A model generated the notes under the pieces. The model was not told the DNA's origin. It did not search any database and saw nothing but the letters and a program-made list of their open reading frames with translations. Positions 42,929-52,408 of a stretch of 61,530 nucleotides of DNA are shown here, in pieces. Position 1 is the first letter of the stretch. The number at the start of each line of letters is the position of its first letter. Position numbers and translations under genes: made by a program. The stretch is taken from positions 1-61,530 of the forward strand of contig JAGWIG010000012.1 in NCBI GenBank assembly GCA_028873515.1. The letters are read 5' to 3'. The DNA is from Pseudomonadota bacterium. Its GTDB lineage: Bacteria; Pseudomonadota; Gammaproteobacteria; Burkholderiales; REEB80.

Positions 42929-43141
42929 ATGAGTACGGCCAACCAGAATATTTACAATTTTGTCGTTAAGGCTTTAACAGGTTTTCATCGAATTTATTCG
43001 ATAGAAACCGGGCTCGAAATCGGGTATATCGAGAATAGTGGTAAAAAATGGATAATGAATATTTACGGCGACAAGCATTATTACAGCGGAACATTTACTG
43101 AAATGCGAAAGGTTGCAATCAGGCTTGGCGCAGAAGTATAA
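42929..43141 (+). CDS. Small hypothetical protein
   Basis: 70 residues with TAGGAGCACTCAACC before ATG. Beta-rich (IENSGKKWIMNIYGDKHYYSG). Not recognised. It is next to the TnpB remnant. Confidence 0.5.
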   Translation: MSTANQNIYNFVVKALTGFHRIYSIETGLEIGYIENSGKKWIMNIYGDKHYYSGTFTEMRKVAIRLGAEV

Positions 43142-43193
43142 CGGGTTTGGAACTGTTTTAATTCTAGCCCGCTCACAATGAAGTCTCCCACCG

Positions 43194-43487
43194 CTAAAGT
43201 CCTTGCGGTCTTGTAGCTGGGGTTTCCTGGCTCGACGACCAGTGCGCAGGGGTGTTGCCACCCTTGCGGCTTACCTTGGTCTCCCCAGGCGTAGATTGCG
43301 TTTGTGCAACCGGTTCGGAGCCTTCCGCCCCTGCCTTGTTCCTTGTGATCCCGCACCGTTTCTTTTCTTTCTGAACACGCTTCCCAGACAATAACTGCCG
43401 GACACCGCGCAGGGCAATAACCTTTGCCGCGTTGTGATCCGCATGGTCGGTGTTCCCGCAGCCTGGGCTCTTCGGCCTGCACATAAA
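43194..43487 (-). pseudogene. IS200/IS605-type TnpB C-terminal remnant
   Basis: HFMCRPKSPGCGNTDHADH... followed by NAAKVIALRG gives the TnpB zinc-finger end (CGxTDxADxNAA). Only about 95 codons remain; the RuvC catalytic domain is gone. GC is higher than that of neighbours. The upstream frame (to 43669) is a different short gene fused by the insertion. Gene-free sequence lies on both sides (43142-43839). Confidence 0.7.
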
Positions 43488-43839
43488 ATGATCAAGATTA
43501 TCTCTCCTGCCATTTTTTCAGGTGTCCTGGGTGGACATAATTCCTGTTTTGCCCATTCCATCATCAATTTCCCATCGCTGTCATGTTTAAGAAGCCATTT
43601 TCGCAGTTCCTTATACATCGTTACGGAGATTCGCTTGGATGGCAATGGAATCAAATTAGTCTGGCACATTAATCGGCCCTTTTGAGAGTTACAAATTTTG
43701 TTTGTGGTCCCTAAATAGATTATTAAATTCTTAGTCCCTCATATTTATTAAATGAAGTCTTATTTCTGCCACCTTTTCGTCTCATTAAGCCAGGAGAATT
43801 AGTAACAATGGTGATATTCATTTCCTGGTTATTCTTTAT

Positions 43840-44121
43840 ATGACTAAAAAATCATTTGATACCTTGATTTCCGAAGCAGTTGAATCCGCCAGTAAACTTC
43901 AAGCCAGATTAATACGGAAGGGATATGCCGTTAATGTCATTGCCACTGTCAATGCAAAAGGAAAATTCCTTTATGTCAGTTCAGTCCTTACCCCTCCCGT
44001 TCTTCCAAAAACCTTTAATGGGTGTACGATCTTAAATGTCCAGAGTTCCAATCTGACACTTCATCCTAGGGGTTTCAACAAGAGTATCAAGAAGGTGCCG
44101 CCGTACCAGTTATGCGCTTAA
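43840..44121 (+). CDS. Hypothetical protein
   Basis: 93 residues, basic C-terminus, no clear ribosome binding site. It overlaps the frame of the DsbC/G-like gene by 10 bp but the latter starts later (44205). Segment YAVNVIATVNAKGKFLYVSS is beta-rich. Unknown. Confidence 0.4.
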   Translation: MTKKSFDTLISEAVESASKLQARLIRKGYAVNVIATVNAKGKFLYVSSVLTPPVLPKTFNGCTILNVQSSNLTLHPRGFNKSIKKVPPYQLCA

Positions 44122-44204
44122 ATCTTAACCAGGTGATATTTATGAAAGGAGAAGCTGAAAGAGGGAAGTCGCCCCCTCCCTGTAAAGGAGATTCAGCAAA
44201 ACAA

Positions 44205-45032
44205 ATGAAGCAGAAATTAAAATGGCTTGCCAAGGTATTCATGCTATGCACCATTCCCTTATATGCCCAGGCATCTGTTCCTGCTCATAAGGATACATCC
44301 TTGCTTAAGAAGGCAGAATCCTTTGTGCAGCTCATGACACACGGATATGGTCATGCCCTGTCCACCTTCAGCGGACCGGACGGACTTGTTGGTGTCGTCG
44401 TCAAAATGGGCCCCATCCCTTCAGAGCCCAAGAAAATTCTATGGCTGACCAAGGATGGTGACTATGCAGTTGCAGGAACCTTGATTAATCCTTACGGCGC
44501 TGATGAAACGGCCCATATCGCCCGAAAAATGGGTTTTCTTCCCAAACCTGTCGGCAAGGCTGTTTTTTTCAAAAATACCGTCAATGCAGCAGGGTTTGCA
44601 GATGGAATCAAAGGTCCAACCATCCATGTGTATTTTGATCCCAACTGTTCTTTCTGTAATCGGTTCTACAATCTTGTTGAGCCAGATGTCAAAGCTGGTA
44701 AATTGCGGGTGCACTGGATTCCTGTATCTTTGTTACCCCATGACAGCATAGGACGTGCCGTCGCCATTATGAGTGCCGATATTCCCAGTGCAGCTATGGC
44801 GTTAAATGAAAGTCATTTTGACCAGACTCATGAGCTTGGTGGAATCAAACCTATTGATTCAGGACGATTGAATGTTTTTAACAAGATTTTCAGTAACACA
44901 CGGCTACTTCTTGCCGGAAGTGGTGGAATTGCTGGAACACCTACTATTGTTTTTAAGGGGAAACATGGAATCCAGGTGTTACATGGCATGACTGAACCAC
45001 TTAAGACAATTGAGCTTGATTTAACAAAATAA
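44205..45032 (+). CDS. Periplasmic DsbC/DsbG-like thiol-disulfide protein
   Basis: 275 residues from ATG 44205 (AAAGGAG upstream). Signal peptide (KWLAKVFMLCTIPLYAQA) and thioredoxin-fold domain with active site N-C-S-F-C (DPNCSFCNRF) near 148-156 and cis-Pro-like GTPTIVF near 250. Matches DsbC/DsbG proteins; conjugation loci often carry one to fold pilus or channel proteins. Own terminator follows. Confidence 0.85.
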   Translation: MKQKLKWLAKVFMLCTIPLYAQASVPAHKDTSLLKKAESFVQLMTHGYGHALSTFSGPDGLVGVVVKMGPIPSEPKKILWLTKDGDYAVAGTLINPYGADETAHIARKMGFLPKPVGKAVFFKNTVNAAGFADGIKGPTIHVYFDPNCSFCNRFYNLVEPDVKAGKLRVHWIPVSLLPHDSIGRAVAIMSADIPSAAMALNESHFDQTHELGGIKPIDSGRLNVFNKIFSNTRLLLAGSGGIAGTPTIVFKGKHGIQVLHGMTEPLKTIELDLTK

Positions 45033-45054
45033 TTGGAGTGACACATAGATTTGA

Positions 45055-45088
45055 GGCCATATCTTTTGATATGGCCTTTGATTTTTTT
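45055..45088 (+). terminator. Terminator of the DsbC/G-like gene
   Basis: GGCCATATC/GATATGGCC with a TTTT loop, followed by TTTGATTTTTTT. Confidence 0.9.
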
Positions 45089-45092
45089 GCGC

Positions 45093-45119
45093 TTGACAAT
45101 GAAAAAATATGGGTAGAAT
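45093..45119 (+). promoter_or_regulatory. Putative promoter of the 233-aa gene
   Basis: TTGACA at 45093-45098 and TAGAAT at 45114-45119, 15 bp apart (shorter than the usual 17). AAGGAGAAATA precedes the ATG at 45157. Confidence 0.4.
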
Positions 45120-45156
45120 GGAGGTAGATATAAAATAAAAAGGAGAAATAAAAAAA

Positions 45157-45858
45157 ATGAAAATAAAGTGTCCTCTATGCGAGAGTGAACATTCTACCCG
45201 CTTGGTAATGGGCTATGCTCAAGGACTTTCCAGAACGAGAACGAGAACAATCAGTATTGGTGGTTTGTTCAGCGTTCCCTTGATGCCACTGATTACTGGC
45301 GGTCTTTTCCTGACTTCTTTCCTGACCTGGCCGATTGCAATCCCCTATTTCCTGTTCAAACTATTCAGGCCTATTGCCTTGTTTTCAAAATCCAGGGGAA
45401 CCAGCCAGAACATGATCTCTGTCCAGTCTCAGCCGCCCTATCGTTTTCCAGTAGGGAAATACATGCTTTACGGGTTCATGTTTTTTGGCGTCGTCATCAT
45501 GGCCGCAGGGTTTATGTTCAGGGTTTATCATCTGGCATCAGGCGAGAGAGCGGTATTTAATGTATCTATAGAACTCATTACATTAGCCCTGGTTGTGTTT
45601 GTTATCATGAAAGGAAAGGCATACAACAACAAGATATGGCCACTTCTGGAGGCTGCGTGGCAGCGATCTTTCATGTGTAAGCGATGCGGTGGTATTTTCC
45701 TGGTACCGGAATATGACCCGGTTGGCGTTAATGCTGTTTCATCCTACAAGGGATGGAAAAAAGGCAGCCTTCTTCCTGAATCACATACCCAGGAACAAAA
45801 GGAAGCTGTTGAAGCCAAGGCATTCGACTTCGACAAGAAGAACCTGCGTAAGGAATAA
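45157..45858 (+). CDS. Zinc-ribbon membrane protein
   Basis: 233 residues. CPLC at 5-8 and a late CKRCGG (near 174-179) may bind zinc. Four hydrophobic segments: about 32-65, 110-126 and 140-152. The end is a soluble charged tail. Function unknown. It follows the DsbC/G-like gene after the terminator. Confidence 0.55.
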   Translation: MKIKCPLCESEHSTRLVMGYAQGLSRTRTRTISIGGLFSVPLMPLITGGLFLTSFLTWPIAIPYFLFKLFRPIALFSKSRGTSQNMISVQSQPPYRFPVGKYMLYGFMFFGVVIMAAGFMFRVYHLASGERAVFNVSIELITLALVVFVIMKGKAYNNKIWPLLEAAWQRSFMCKRCGGIFLVPEYDPVGVNAVSSYKGWKKGSLLPESHTQEQKEAVEAKAFDFDKKNLRKE

Positions 45859-45870
45859 ATTGCAGATAAC

Positions 45871-46906
45871 AATACAGACTACGTTTTTGGCATGCACCTT
45901 AACTACGATGCGATGTTGGTTCCTGAGTTGATCGAGGTTGATGCAATCTCAGTTGGCGATTATCAAGCCAAAATTTCATTCCGCCGTTAAGCGCGCTGTT
46001 GGCTGAAAAAAGACTATACGGCCTACGCACTAAAGGGAATAAGTCGTAGCAAGAAGAAGTCCGCAGCCAATCTTCAAAATAACATCGAAACGGCGTATGC
46101 AGAAACAATCCTGCACGAAGATGTCGAAGTCTCGGAAACACAAGACAGTGGAAAAAAACTACCTACAAAAGGAATGCAGATTCACGCCGAATATAGCCTC
46201 TACGGCCACTTCTTTTACCTTGAACAACTTTTTGGAGGGGTCGAGAAAATACGCTTCTTTCTGGATCAGAATTCAGGAATGCGTGCTGCTTGTCTGTCAG
46301 CCTTTCAACTGGAAATTGCTTCGCGTCGAGCCGATGCTTTCTTTGTCAGAATCAACAAAGACATGATCATTTCAGAAAAGCATACTGCAATTGCTTTAAG
46401 TCGGGCAGAGTTCAACGATGCACGTATAGCAAATCCGACTCTGACTGACTCTGAGCTGGAAGTATTACTCACCAAACAACATATTGCTCGTATGGCAATG
46501 ATTGGTAAATAGCAGGATCTCTGGATGATGTATCCGTTTCCTAACATGGGCGAGCCTGAGAAGGCAGTTTGCTATCTGACCGATTATAAGGATTACGATG
46601 AAAACCACTTGGCTAGGCTTTACAACAAGGCTTCTATGCATGCCATTGATCGTTTCTTCATGCAGGTACGCAGAAGATTGTCGGTTCTAGAGCGCCCAAC
46701 AGGAACAGCCAGTAACATGAATCGTGTCTGGCATGGATACAGTGTCTATAATCCTGAAACCATTGTGAAGATGCTTGGTATATTCCGTGTATTTTATAAC
46801 TACTGCCCTGCCTTGCCGAGCAGGATAAGCAAACGCCAGCGATACGGCTAGGATTGGCAAAGGGCAAGGTTAGCTTGGAAGATATTATTTACTTTTAATT
46901 TATGTT
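45871..46906 (+). pseudogene. Degenerate transposase-like gene
   Basis: Coding pieces in different frames: NNTDYVFGMHLNYDAMLVPE (stops at 45990), then KGMQIHAEYSLYGHFFYLEQ (46174-46512), then a piece with VRRRLSVLERPTGTASN and YSVYNPETIVKMLGIFRVFYNY (46525-46851), then TPAIRLGLAKGKVSLEDIIYF to 46899. Together they look like one transposase-like protein with a DDE-like core, broken by stops and frameshifts. It lies just upstream of the type III restriction-modification genes and may have brought them in. Nothing else is seen in 45859-47011. Confidence 0.6.
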
Positions 46907-47011
46907 AGGGTCTAGCTATTCCATGGACGGCGAACTGCTAATATGCATAGTTATGTTCCCAATTAATACTAACCTTGATTCATCTCTAATAGATCAGCGA
47001 AAGAACAAGAA

Positions 47012-48889
47012 ATGGCGGAACTAATTTTCAAAGGTAAAGAGTTTGTATATAATCACCATCTCGCTGTACCGTTCCATCCATTGGTGCCCCATCCTGACAA
47101 ATCCATCGGTGATACACGAACTGACGGCAATCTTATCATCCACGGTGACAACCTACTGGCCTTGAAATCATTATTGCCTATGTATGCAGGCCAAGTAGAT
47201 TGTATATTCATTGACCCTCCGTACAATACTGGCAACGAGGGCTGGGGTTACAACGACAACGTAAACAGTCCACTAATGCAGGAGTGGTTAAAAGCCAATC
47301 CGATAGGTATCGAGGATGGACTACGGCACGACAAGTGGTGTGCGATGATGTGGCCGCGTCTGAGGTTGTTGCATGAACTACTTGCCGATCATGGTGTTCT
47401 ATGGATGACACTCGATGCAAATGAAACTCATCGTGCCATTTCATTGATAGAAGGAATATTCGGAGAAGGTGAAATTCTTTCTGTTATAACTACAGAAGCT
47501 AACCCAAGAGGCCGACAATCGGATACGTTTTTCGCGACAGTAAATGACTATTTGATTTGCGTTGCAAAAAACAAGGATGAGGCTAACCTTAGGGGGCTTC
47601 CTGCCAGCGAAGAATACAGTGATGAATTCAAAAATGTAGATGCTGATGGTAGTAGATGGAGAGAGCTAGGGCTTCGCCAGCGTGGAGCTGATTCGCTACG
47701 AAGTGATCGCGAAGATATGTATTTCGCCATATATGTATGCCCATCAGACGGATCAATATCGCTTGAAAAAACGGCAATTCACACAGAACAAGTTGTTCCC
47801 AAAAAATCAGATGGTCGCGATGGACGCTGGAGCTGGTCGCCAGAATATGTAAAAAATGAAATAACGAGGATATATGGAAGGAAGGTAAAAGGGCGTGATG
47901 GTCAAGTGCGCTTTGATGTGTTCTACAAAGATTCTATTGATCGTGACGGTGAGGTTCGCAGACAAAAACCACGGAGTATTTGGCCCAGTGAAATTGCAAA
48001 TACAGAACTTGGTGGCACTGAACTTACAAATATCTTTGGTAAAAAGATGTTTGACTATCCCAAACCAAGAACACTGCTAGAAACAATTCTGGAAATATCC
48101 ACAACAAAAAATAGTTTGATTCTCGATTCCTTCGCGGGTTCGGGTACTACTGCACACGCCGTGCTGGCTGCTAACAAGAAAGACGGTGGTAATCGCAAGT
48201 TCATCTTGGTGGAATGCGAGAATTACGCTGATGAACTTACTGCCGAGCGCGTAAGGCGCGTCGTGAATGGTTACACATTCACCGGCAAACAGCGCGAGGA
48301 GTTGCTACGCAAGTCTTTGACTTTCACAGATTTGAAAAAGGCCGACAAGCTGCTCAATAAAATTGCTAGCCTCGAAAATCTAGATGCACATCGCTTCGAC
48401 AAGATCGAGAAAACGGTGAAAAACGGCGAGCTACTTGTCGAGGGGGTAAAAGCCATAGACAATCAGATTGAAGGCTTGGGAGGCAGCTTTACCTTCTGTA
48501 CGCTGGGTGCTGCCATTGAGATGGAAAAGATGCTGACAGGCGAAACTTTGCCGACCTTCGATCAGTTGGGTGCATTGCTCTACCATATAGCTACCAACGA
48601 ACCTTTCGACTCAGCCAAGTCTTGGGAAAAGGATGGTCTCGGCTATCTTGGTGAATCAACGCATTTTCATGTCTGGCTTATCTACAAACCTGAACTCGAC
48701 TTTCTTAAATCTCGCGACGCTGCACTTACTTTATCCAAGGCTAAAGGTTTAGTAGAAGCCAAGCCTGGGAAAAAGCATCTGGTGTTCGCGCCAGCCAAGT
48801 TTGTTTCACAGAAACTATTGAACGAGGCGAACTTGCCAGTGGAGTTCGCACCTTTACCCTTCGCACTCTATCGAATAGAGCGAGGCTGA
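47012..48889 (+). CDS. Type III restriction-modification methyltransferase (Mod)
   Basis: 625 residues. Motif IV DPPYNTGNEGW (68-78) comes before motif I LDSFAGSGTT (near 370), the beta-class adenine methyltransferase order. A specificity region lies between them and at the C-terminus. It starts with AGAACAAGAA and ends 1 bp before the Res gene. It modifies its recognition site and lends specificity to Res. Confidence 0.93.
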   Translation: MAELIFKGKEFVYNHHLAVPFHPLVPHPDKSIGDTRTDGNLIIHGDNLLALKSLLPMYAGQVDCIFIDPPYNTGNEGWGYNDNVNSPLMQEWLKANPIGIEDGLRHDKWCAMMWPRLRLLHELLADHGVLWMTLDANETHRAISLIEGIFGEGEILSVITTEANPRGRQSDTFFATVNDYLICVAKNKDEANLRGLPASEEYSDEFKNVDADGSRWRELGLRQRGADSLRSDREDMYFAIYVCPSDGSISLEKTAIHTEQVVPKKSDGRDGRWSWSPEYVKNEITRIYGRKVKGRDGQVRFDVFYKDSIDRDGEVRRQKPRSIWPSEIANTELGGTELTNIFGKKMFDYPKPRTLLETILEISTTKNSLILDSFAGSGTTAHAVLAANKKDGGNRKFILVECENYADELTAERVRRVVNGYTFTGKQREELLRKSLTFTDLKKADKLLNKIASLENLDAHRFDKIEKTVKNGELLVEGVKAIDNQIEGLGGSFTFCTLGAAIEMEKMLTGETLPTFDQLGALLYHIATNEPFDSAKSWEKDGLGYLGESTHFHVWLIYKPELDFLKSRDAALTLSKAKGLVEAKPGKKHLVFAPAKFVSQKLLNEANLPVEFAPLPFALYRIERG

Positions 48890-48890
48890 G

Positions 48891-51536
48891 ATGTCGCTGC
48901 GAGACCTCGACTATCAATCACGAACACTGGCACGGCTCGACGAATATCTGATCGAGCTGTCTCAGCAAAAGAAAAAAACTGACAAGATTTCAGAAGCCAA
49001 TGCACGTGAAACCGACCCCGACTTGATTCGTGATGTACCTGACTTCGCATCCAAAACATGGGAAGTTATGCGCACAACTGGCAGGCTTCCGGAATCGCGT
49101 GCCGCAGTGCCTTATTCCAGCCGCGCTGATGGCGTGGGACGAACAGTGCCAAACGTTGTATTCAAGGTGCCTACGGGCGGCGGCAAAACTTACCTGGCTG
49201 TTTCTGCCCTTTCACGCATCTTTGGACGCTATTTGGGTGGCAGTACTGGTTTTGTGCTATGGATAGTGCCAAACGAAGCCATCTATTCGCAAACAAAAAA
49301 ACAATTGGCCGACCGCCAGCATCCATATCGGCAAATGCTTGATGTTCAGTCAGGCAATCGTGTAATACTGATGGAGAAAAGGGATCGACTCGATGCGCGC
49401 GATGTACAAGGTAATCTGTGTGTAATGCTGCTGATGCTGCAATCGTCCAACCGAGATAATAAAGATACGTTGAAAATGTTTCAAGATCGTGGCGACGTAC
49501 AGGGTTTTTTTCCGCCCGAGGGCGACATGGAATTGCACAAGGTAGCGATGGAACTCACACCGAATCTGGATGCATATGGTAAGGCTGGCGAAGTCGGAGC
49601 ATTCTGGCCAATAGTGAAAGATTCGCTGGGTAATGCATTGCGGCTAATTCGTCCAGTAGTGGTTATGGACGAAGGACACCGGGCAGTATCGGAATTGGCG
49701 TTTTCTACGCTTTATGGCTTCAACCCCTGTTTCGTGCTGGAACTCTCTGCTACGCCTAAGGATGTTGCTGCTACAGGCGGGAAATCTCCAAGGCCAGCAC
49801 GCTACGCAAATGTGCTGATCGAGGTAAAGGGCATAGACCTCGACCGCGAAGGTATGATTAAAATGCCACTCAACCTCGATTCGCGCCAAGGTTCCGACTG
49901 GCGGAATACACTGGCAGTGGCGCTTGATAGGCTCAATACCCTAGATAGTGAAGCACGATGGTTACATGGTGAGCGTGGTCGCTATATTCGTCCCATCATG
50001 CTAGTGCAGGCTGAACGAACTGGTTCTGATCAGCGCGATGGCTCTCACATTCACGCTCTCGATGTCAAGGAATGGCTGGTTAATTCTGGGCTCGATGAGG
50101 CCGAAATCGCCATCAAGACGGCAGACACAAACGATTTGGCTGCACTAGAAAATCAGGATCTGCTATCGCCCATAAATCGCGTGCGAGTAATAATCACCAA
50201 ACAGGCATTGCAAGAAGGCTGGGATTGTCCCTTCGCTTATGTACTTTGTGTCTTGGCGGCGAGCGGCAACCTTTCTGCCTTGACACAACTTGTGGGTCGG
50301 ATCTTGCGCCAACCACATGCGGAGAAAACGGGGGTCGCATCTCTCGACGAGTGTTACGTCATCACGCATCATGGTGGAACTGCTGATGTGGTCGCAGCTA
50401 TCAAGGCTGGGTTAGAAGAGGATGGAATGGGCGATCTGGTGAAAGAAATCCGTACTTCTGACAATGGCAATATTTCCCGAAAAGTGAAACGGCGAGCCGA
50501 GTTTGACGGGACGGAAATTTTTCTGCCTCTGGTTTTGCGCATGGATGGCGAAAGTATCCGTCCACTAGACTATGAGCAAGATATTTTGTTCGATGTTGAC
50601 TGGACTGGGCTGGACGTATCCGGTCTAGTGGCGAAAATACCAGACAACATACAAAGTGCAGAACATCAAATGCGGCGGATTCATCTTGCTGATATAGGCA
50701 ATGAACGGATTGTAAGCGAAACCGTAGGTACAACTAACGAGATGTTGCGATTTGATCCGGCCTATGCGGTGCGTATGATTTCGGATATCGTGCCCAATGC
50801 GTGGATTGCCCGCGAGATCGTGGGGAAGGTGAAGTCTGGGCTTCAGGGGCGTGGGTTTGATGATGCGAAATTTAGTGAGTTGGCTGGATTACTTGTAGAA
50901 GAATTGCGGAAGTGGTTGGACGGCGAACGCGATAGAATGGCTAGGTCCCATTTTAGTGATGAGGTAGCAGTTGGGCGCATCCAGTTTCGTCTGCGAGCGG
51001 ATGGTAAAAACTGGCGCATGCCATTTGAAATAGAAACCTTTGAGCCGGAAACTGCGGATCAGTTGGTCGGAAAGAATGGCGTGGCATTGGAGCGAAGCCT
51101 GTTTTCCCCGATTTACAAAGGCGATTTTTCTAATCCAGATGAGCGCGATATTGCAGTTTATCTTGATGGTGAGGCCGCGCTGGTTTGGTGGCACCGCAAT
51201 GCCGCACGCAATCACTTTTCAATTCAAGGATGGCGGAGGGAAAAAGTTTATCCAGACTTTATTTTTGCAATGCAACGAGGCGAAATTGCAAATCAATTAG
51301 TGGTGCTGGAGATGAAAGGGAAACATCTATCGGGCAATCCAGACACTGAATACAAGAAGGCGCTGTTGCAACTTATGAGTGTAGCCTTCAACATCGAACA
51401 GACCACCCATGTCGGCGAACTGGAACTCGTAGTTCCTGACGGTACTACAGTAGAGTGTGCTCTTGTTTTGATGACAGAATGGAAGACTCGCCTGCCAAAT
51501 GAATTTCTGAAAGTATCTATTGCGAATCATTATTGA
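48891..51536 (+). CDS. Type III restriction enzyme (Res)
   Basis: 881 residues. Helicase Walker A PTGGGKT (94-100), DEGH (near 257-260), LSATP (near 284) and QALQEGWDCPFAY (motif V-like). C-terminal PD-(D/E)xK type nuclease: YPDFIF ... VVLEMKGKHL (about 782-806). With Mod it forms the restriction complex. A bidirectional terminator follows. Confidence 0.93.
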   Translation: MSLRDLDYQSRTLARLDEYLIELSQQKKKTDKISEANARETDPDLIRDVPDFASKTWEVMRTTGRLPESRAAVPYSSRADGVGRTVPNVVFKVPTGGGKTYLAVSALSRIFGRYLGGSTGFVLWIVPNEAIYSQTKKQLADRQHPYRQMLDVQSGNRVILMEKRDRLDARDVQGNLCVMLLMLQSSNRDNKDTLKMFQDRGDVQGFFPPEGDMELHKVAMELTPNLDAYGKAGEVGAFWPIVKDSLGNALRLIRPVVVMDEGHRAVSELAFSTLYGFNPCFVLELSATPKDVAATGGKSPRPARYANVLIEVKGIDLDREGMIKMPLNLDSRQGSDWRNTLAVALDRLNTLDSEARWLHGERGRYIRPIMLVQAERTGSDQRDGSHIHALDVKEWLVNSGLDEAEIAIKTADTNDLAALENQDLLSPINRVRVIITKQALQEGWDCPFAYVLCVLAASGNLSALTQLVGRILRQPHAEKTGVASLDECYVITHHGGTADVVAAIKAGLEEDGMGDLVKEIRTSDNGNISRKVKRRAEFDGTEIFLPLVLRMDGESIRPLDYEQDILFDVDWTGLDVSGLVAKIPDNIQSAEHQMRRIHLADIGNERIVSETVGTTNEMLRFDPAYAVRMISDIVPNAWIAREIVGKVKSGLQGRGFDDAKFSELAGLLVEELRKWLDGERDRMARSHFSDEVAVGRIQFRLRADGKNWRMPFEIETFEPETADQLVGKNGVALERSLFSPIYKGDFSNPDERDIAVYLDGEAALVWWHRNAARNHFSIQGWRREKVYPDFIFAMQRGEIANQLVVLEMKGKHLSGNPDTEYKKALLQLMSVAFNIEQTTHVGELELVVPDGTTVECALVLMTEWKTRLPNEFLKVSIANHY

Positions 51537-51580
51537 ATAGATAAACCTCAATCAGCACCAATTTACGTATTTCTAAAAAT

Positions 51581-51607
51581 AATTAGGGAGCTAACATCTC
51601 CCTAATT
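51581..51607. terminator. Bidirectional terminator after Res
   Basis: AATTAGGGAG/CTCCCTAATT with a 7-nt loop, T-rich on the minus strand. It separates the Res gene from the convergent minus-strand genes. Confidence 0.8.
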
Positions 51608-51660
51608 ATTACACACGTTTCACCAACGACTAGACTGTAACGGGCGTCCGGTTTTATATT

Positions 51661-51777
51661 TTAATGGGTATGATTGATGTTGCGCTGGCTGTCATTATCG
51701 CTATGTTTATGAACATACCAAGCACCCAAAGGCATCAGGATAGCGAGAAGCAGCAAAAAGACATAACCATTATCCAT
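51661..51777 (-). CDS. 38-residue single-pass membrane peptide
   Basis: M-DNGYVFLLLLAILMPLGAW, then a basic/polar tail with HKHSDND. ATG lies 2 bp after the stop of the zinc-ribbon gene upstream, so it may be translated by reinitiation; no clear Shine-Dalgarno. Unknown. Confidence 0.4.
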   Translation of the reverse strand: MDNGYVFLLLLAILMPLGAWYVHKHSDNDSQRNINHTH

Positions 51778-51779
51778 TT

Positions 51780-52178
51780 TTAAAGTGATTCAGGCTCTGC
51801 TATAAATTCAAAGCCACAGGATGAATTCAGGCAACAATGAAATTGTCGTCCATGCTCCAGTTCCCTGAAATCCGTTCGGCTGCTGCAACGTGGACAAGTC
51901 ATAATCTCTTCATCAAACAGGTAAATTGTATTGATGTATTGTAAAACCTGAAATTCATCCTGCTCTGTCAGTTCAGATCCAGAAAATGAAGCAGGACGAC
52001 TTTTACGGTTCAGGCTGTATTTTTTTGTAATGCTGTTAACGGCTTTGTAAGGACGCATCCCTTTCCTGCCGTATGTATCCATGAACTGTTTTTCAGAAAA
52101 ATGGATATTGTTCAGGCCAAACCCAAAATGATCGAGCATGAGTCTGCCAGATAATTGTTGAAATAGATCTTTATTCAT
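51780..52178 (-). CDS. Zinc-ribbon hypothetical protein
   Basis: 132 residues. C-terminal zinc ribbon CPRCSSRTDF and CCLNSSCGFEF (about 94-124). The N-terminal half (GRLMLDHFGFGLNNIHFSEKQ) is helical and basic. May bind DNA; superficially like a small transcription regulator. Not recognised. Confidence 0.55.
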   Translation of the reverse strand: MNKDLFQQLSGRLMLDHFGFGLNNIHFSEKQFMDTYGRKGMRPYKAVNSITKKYSLNRKSRPASFSGSELTEQDEFQVLQYINTIYLFDEEIMTCPRCSSRTDFRELEHGRQFHCCLNSSCGFEFIAEPESL

Positions 52179-52408
52179 TTGATTTCCGATTTAAAAAAAC
52201 ACAAACCGATGGCTAATAAACGTTACTTACATTGCCCAATATCCTGTGTTGATGGGTATTGATTTGCGGTGTAACAGAAAAGAATATGAGCGGCAATGAA
52301 CATTACCAGCCATTAAATTTGATTCCTTGAACCTCAAGGACAGGGTTATGCTGATATTTTGACAGAAATTACTTGAAAGATTTTTTGAATGCCTGCCATT
52401 TTGATGGC

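Noticed and set aside
43271-43669. 132-codon frame joining MCQTNLIPLPS to TnpB-region sequence
   Set aside because: Its end is an out-of-frame reading of the TnpB remnant. The first 45 codons could be a truncated small gene, but there is not enough to call it.
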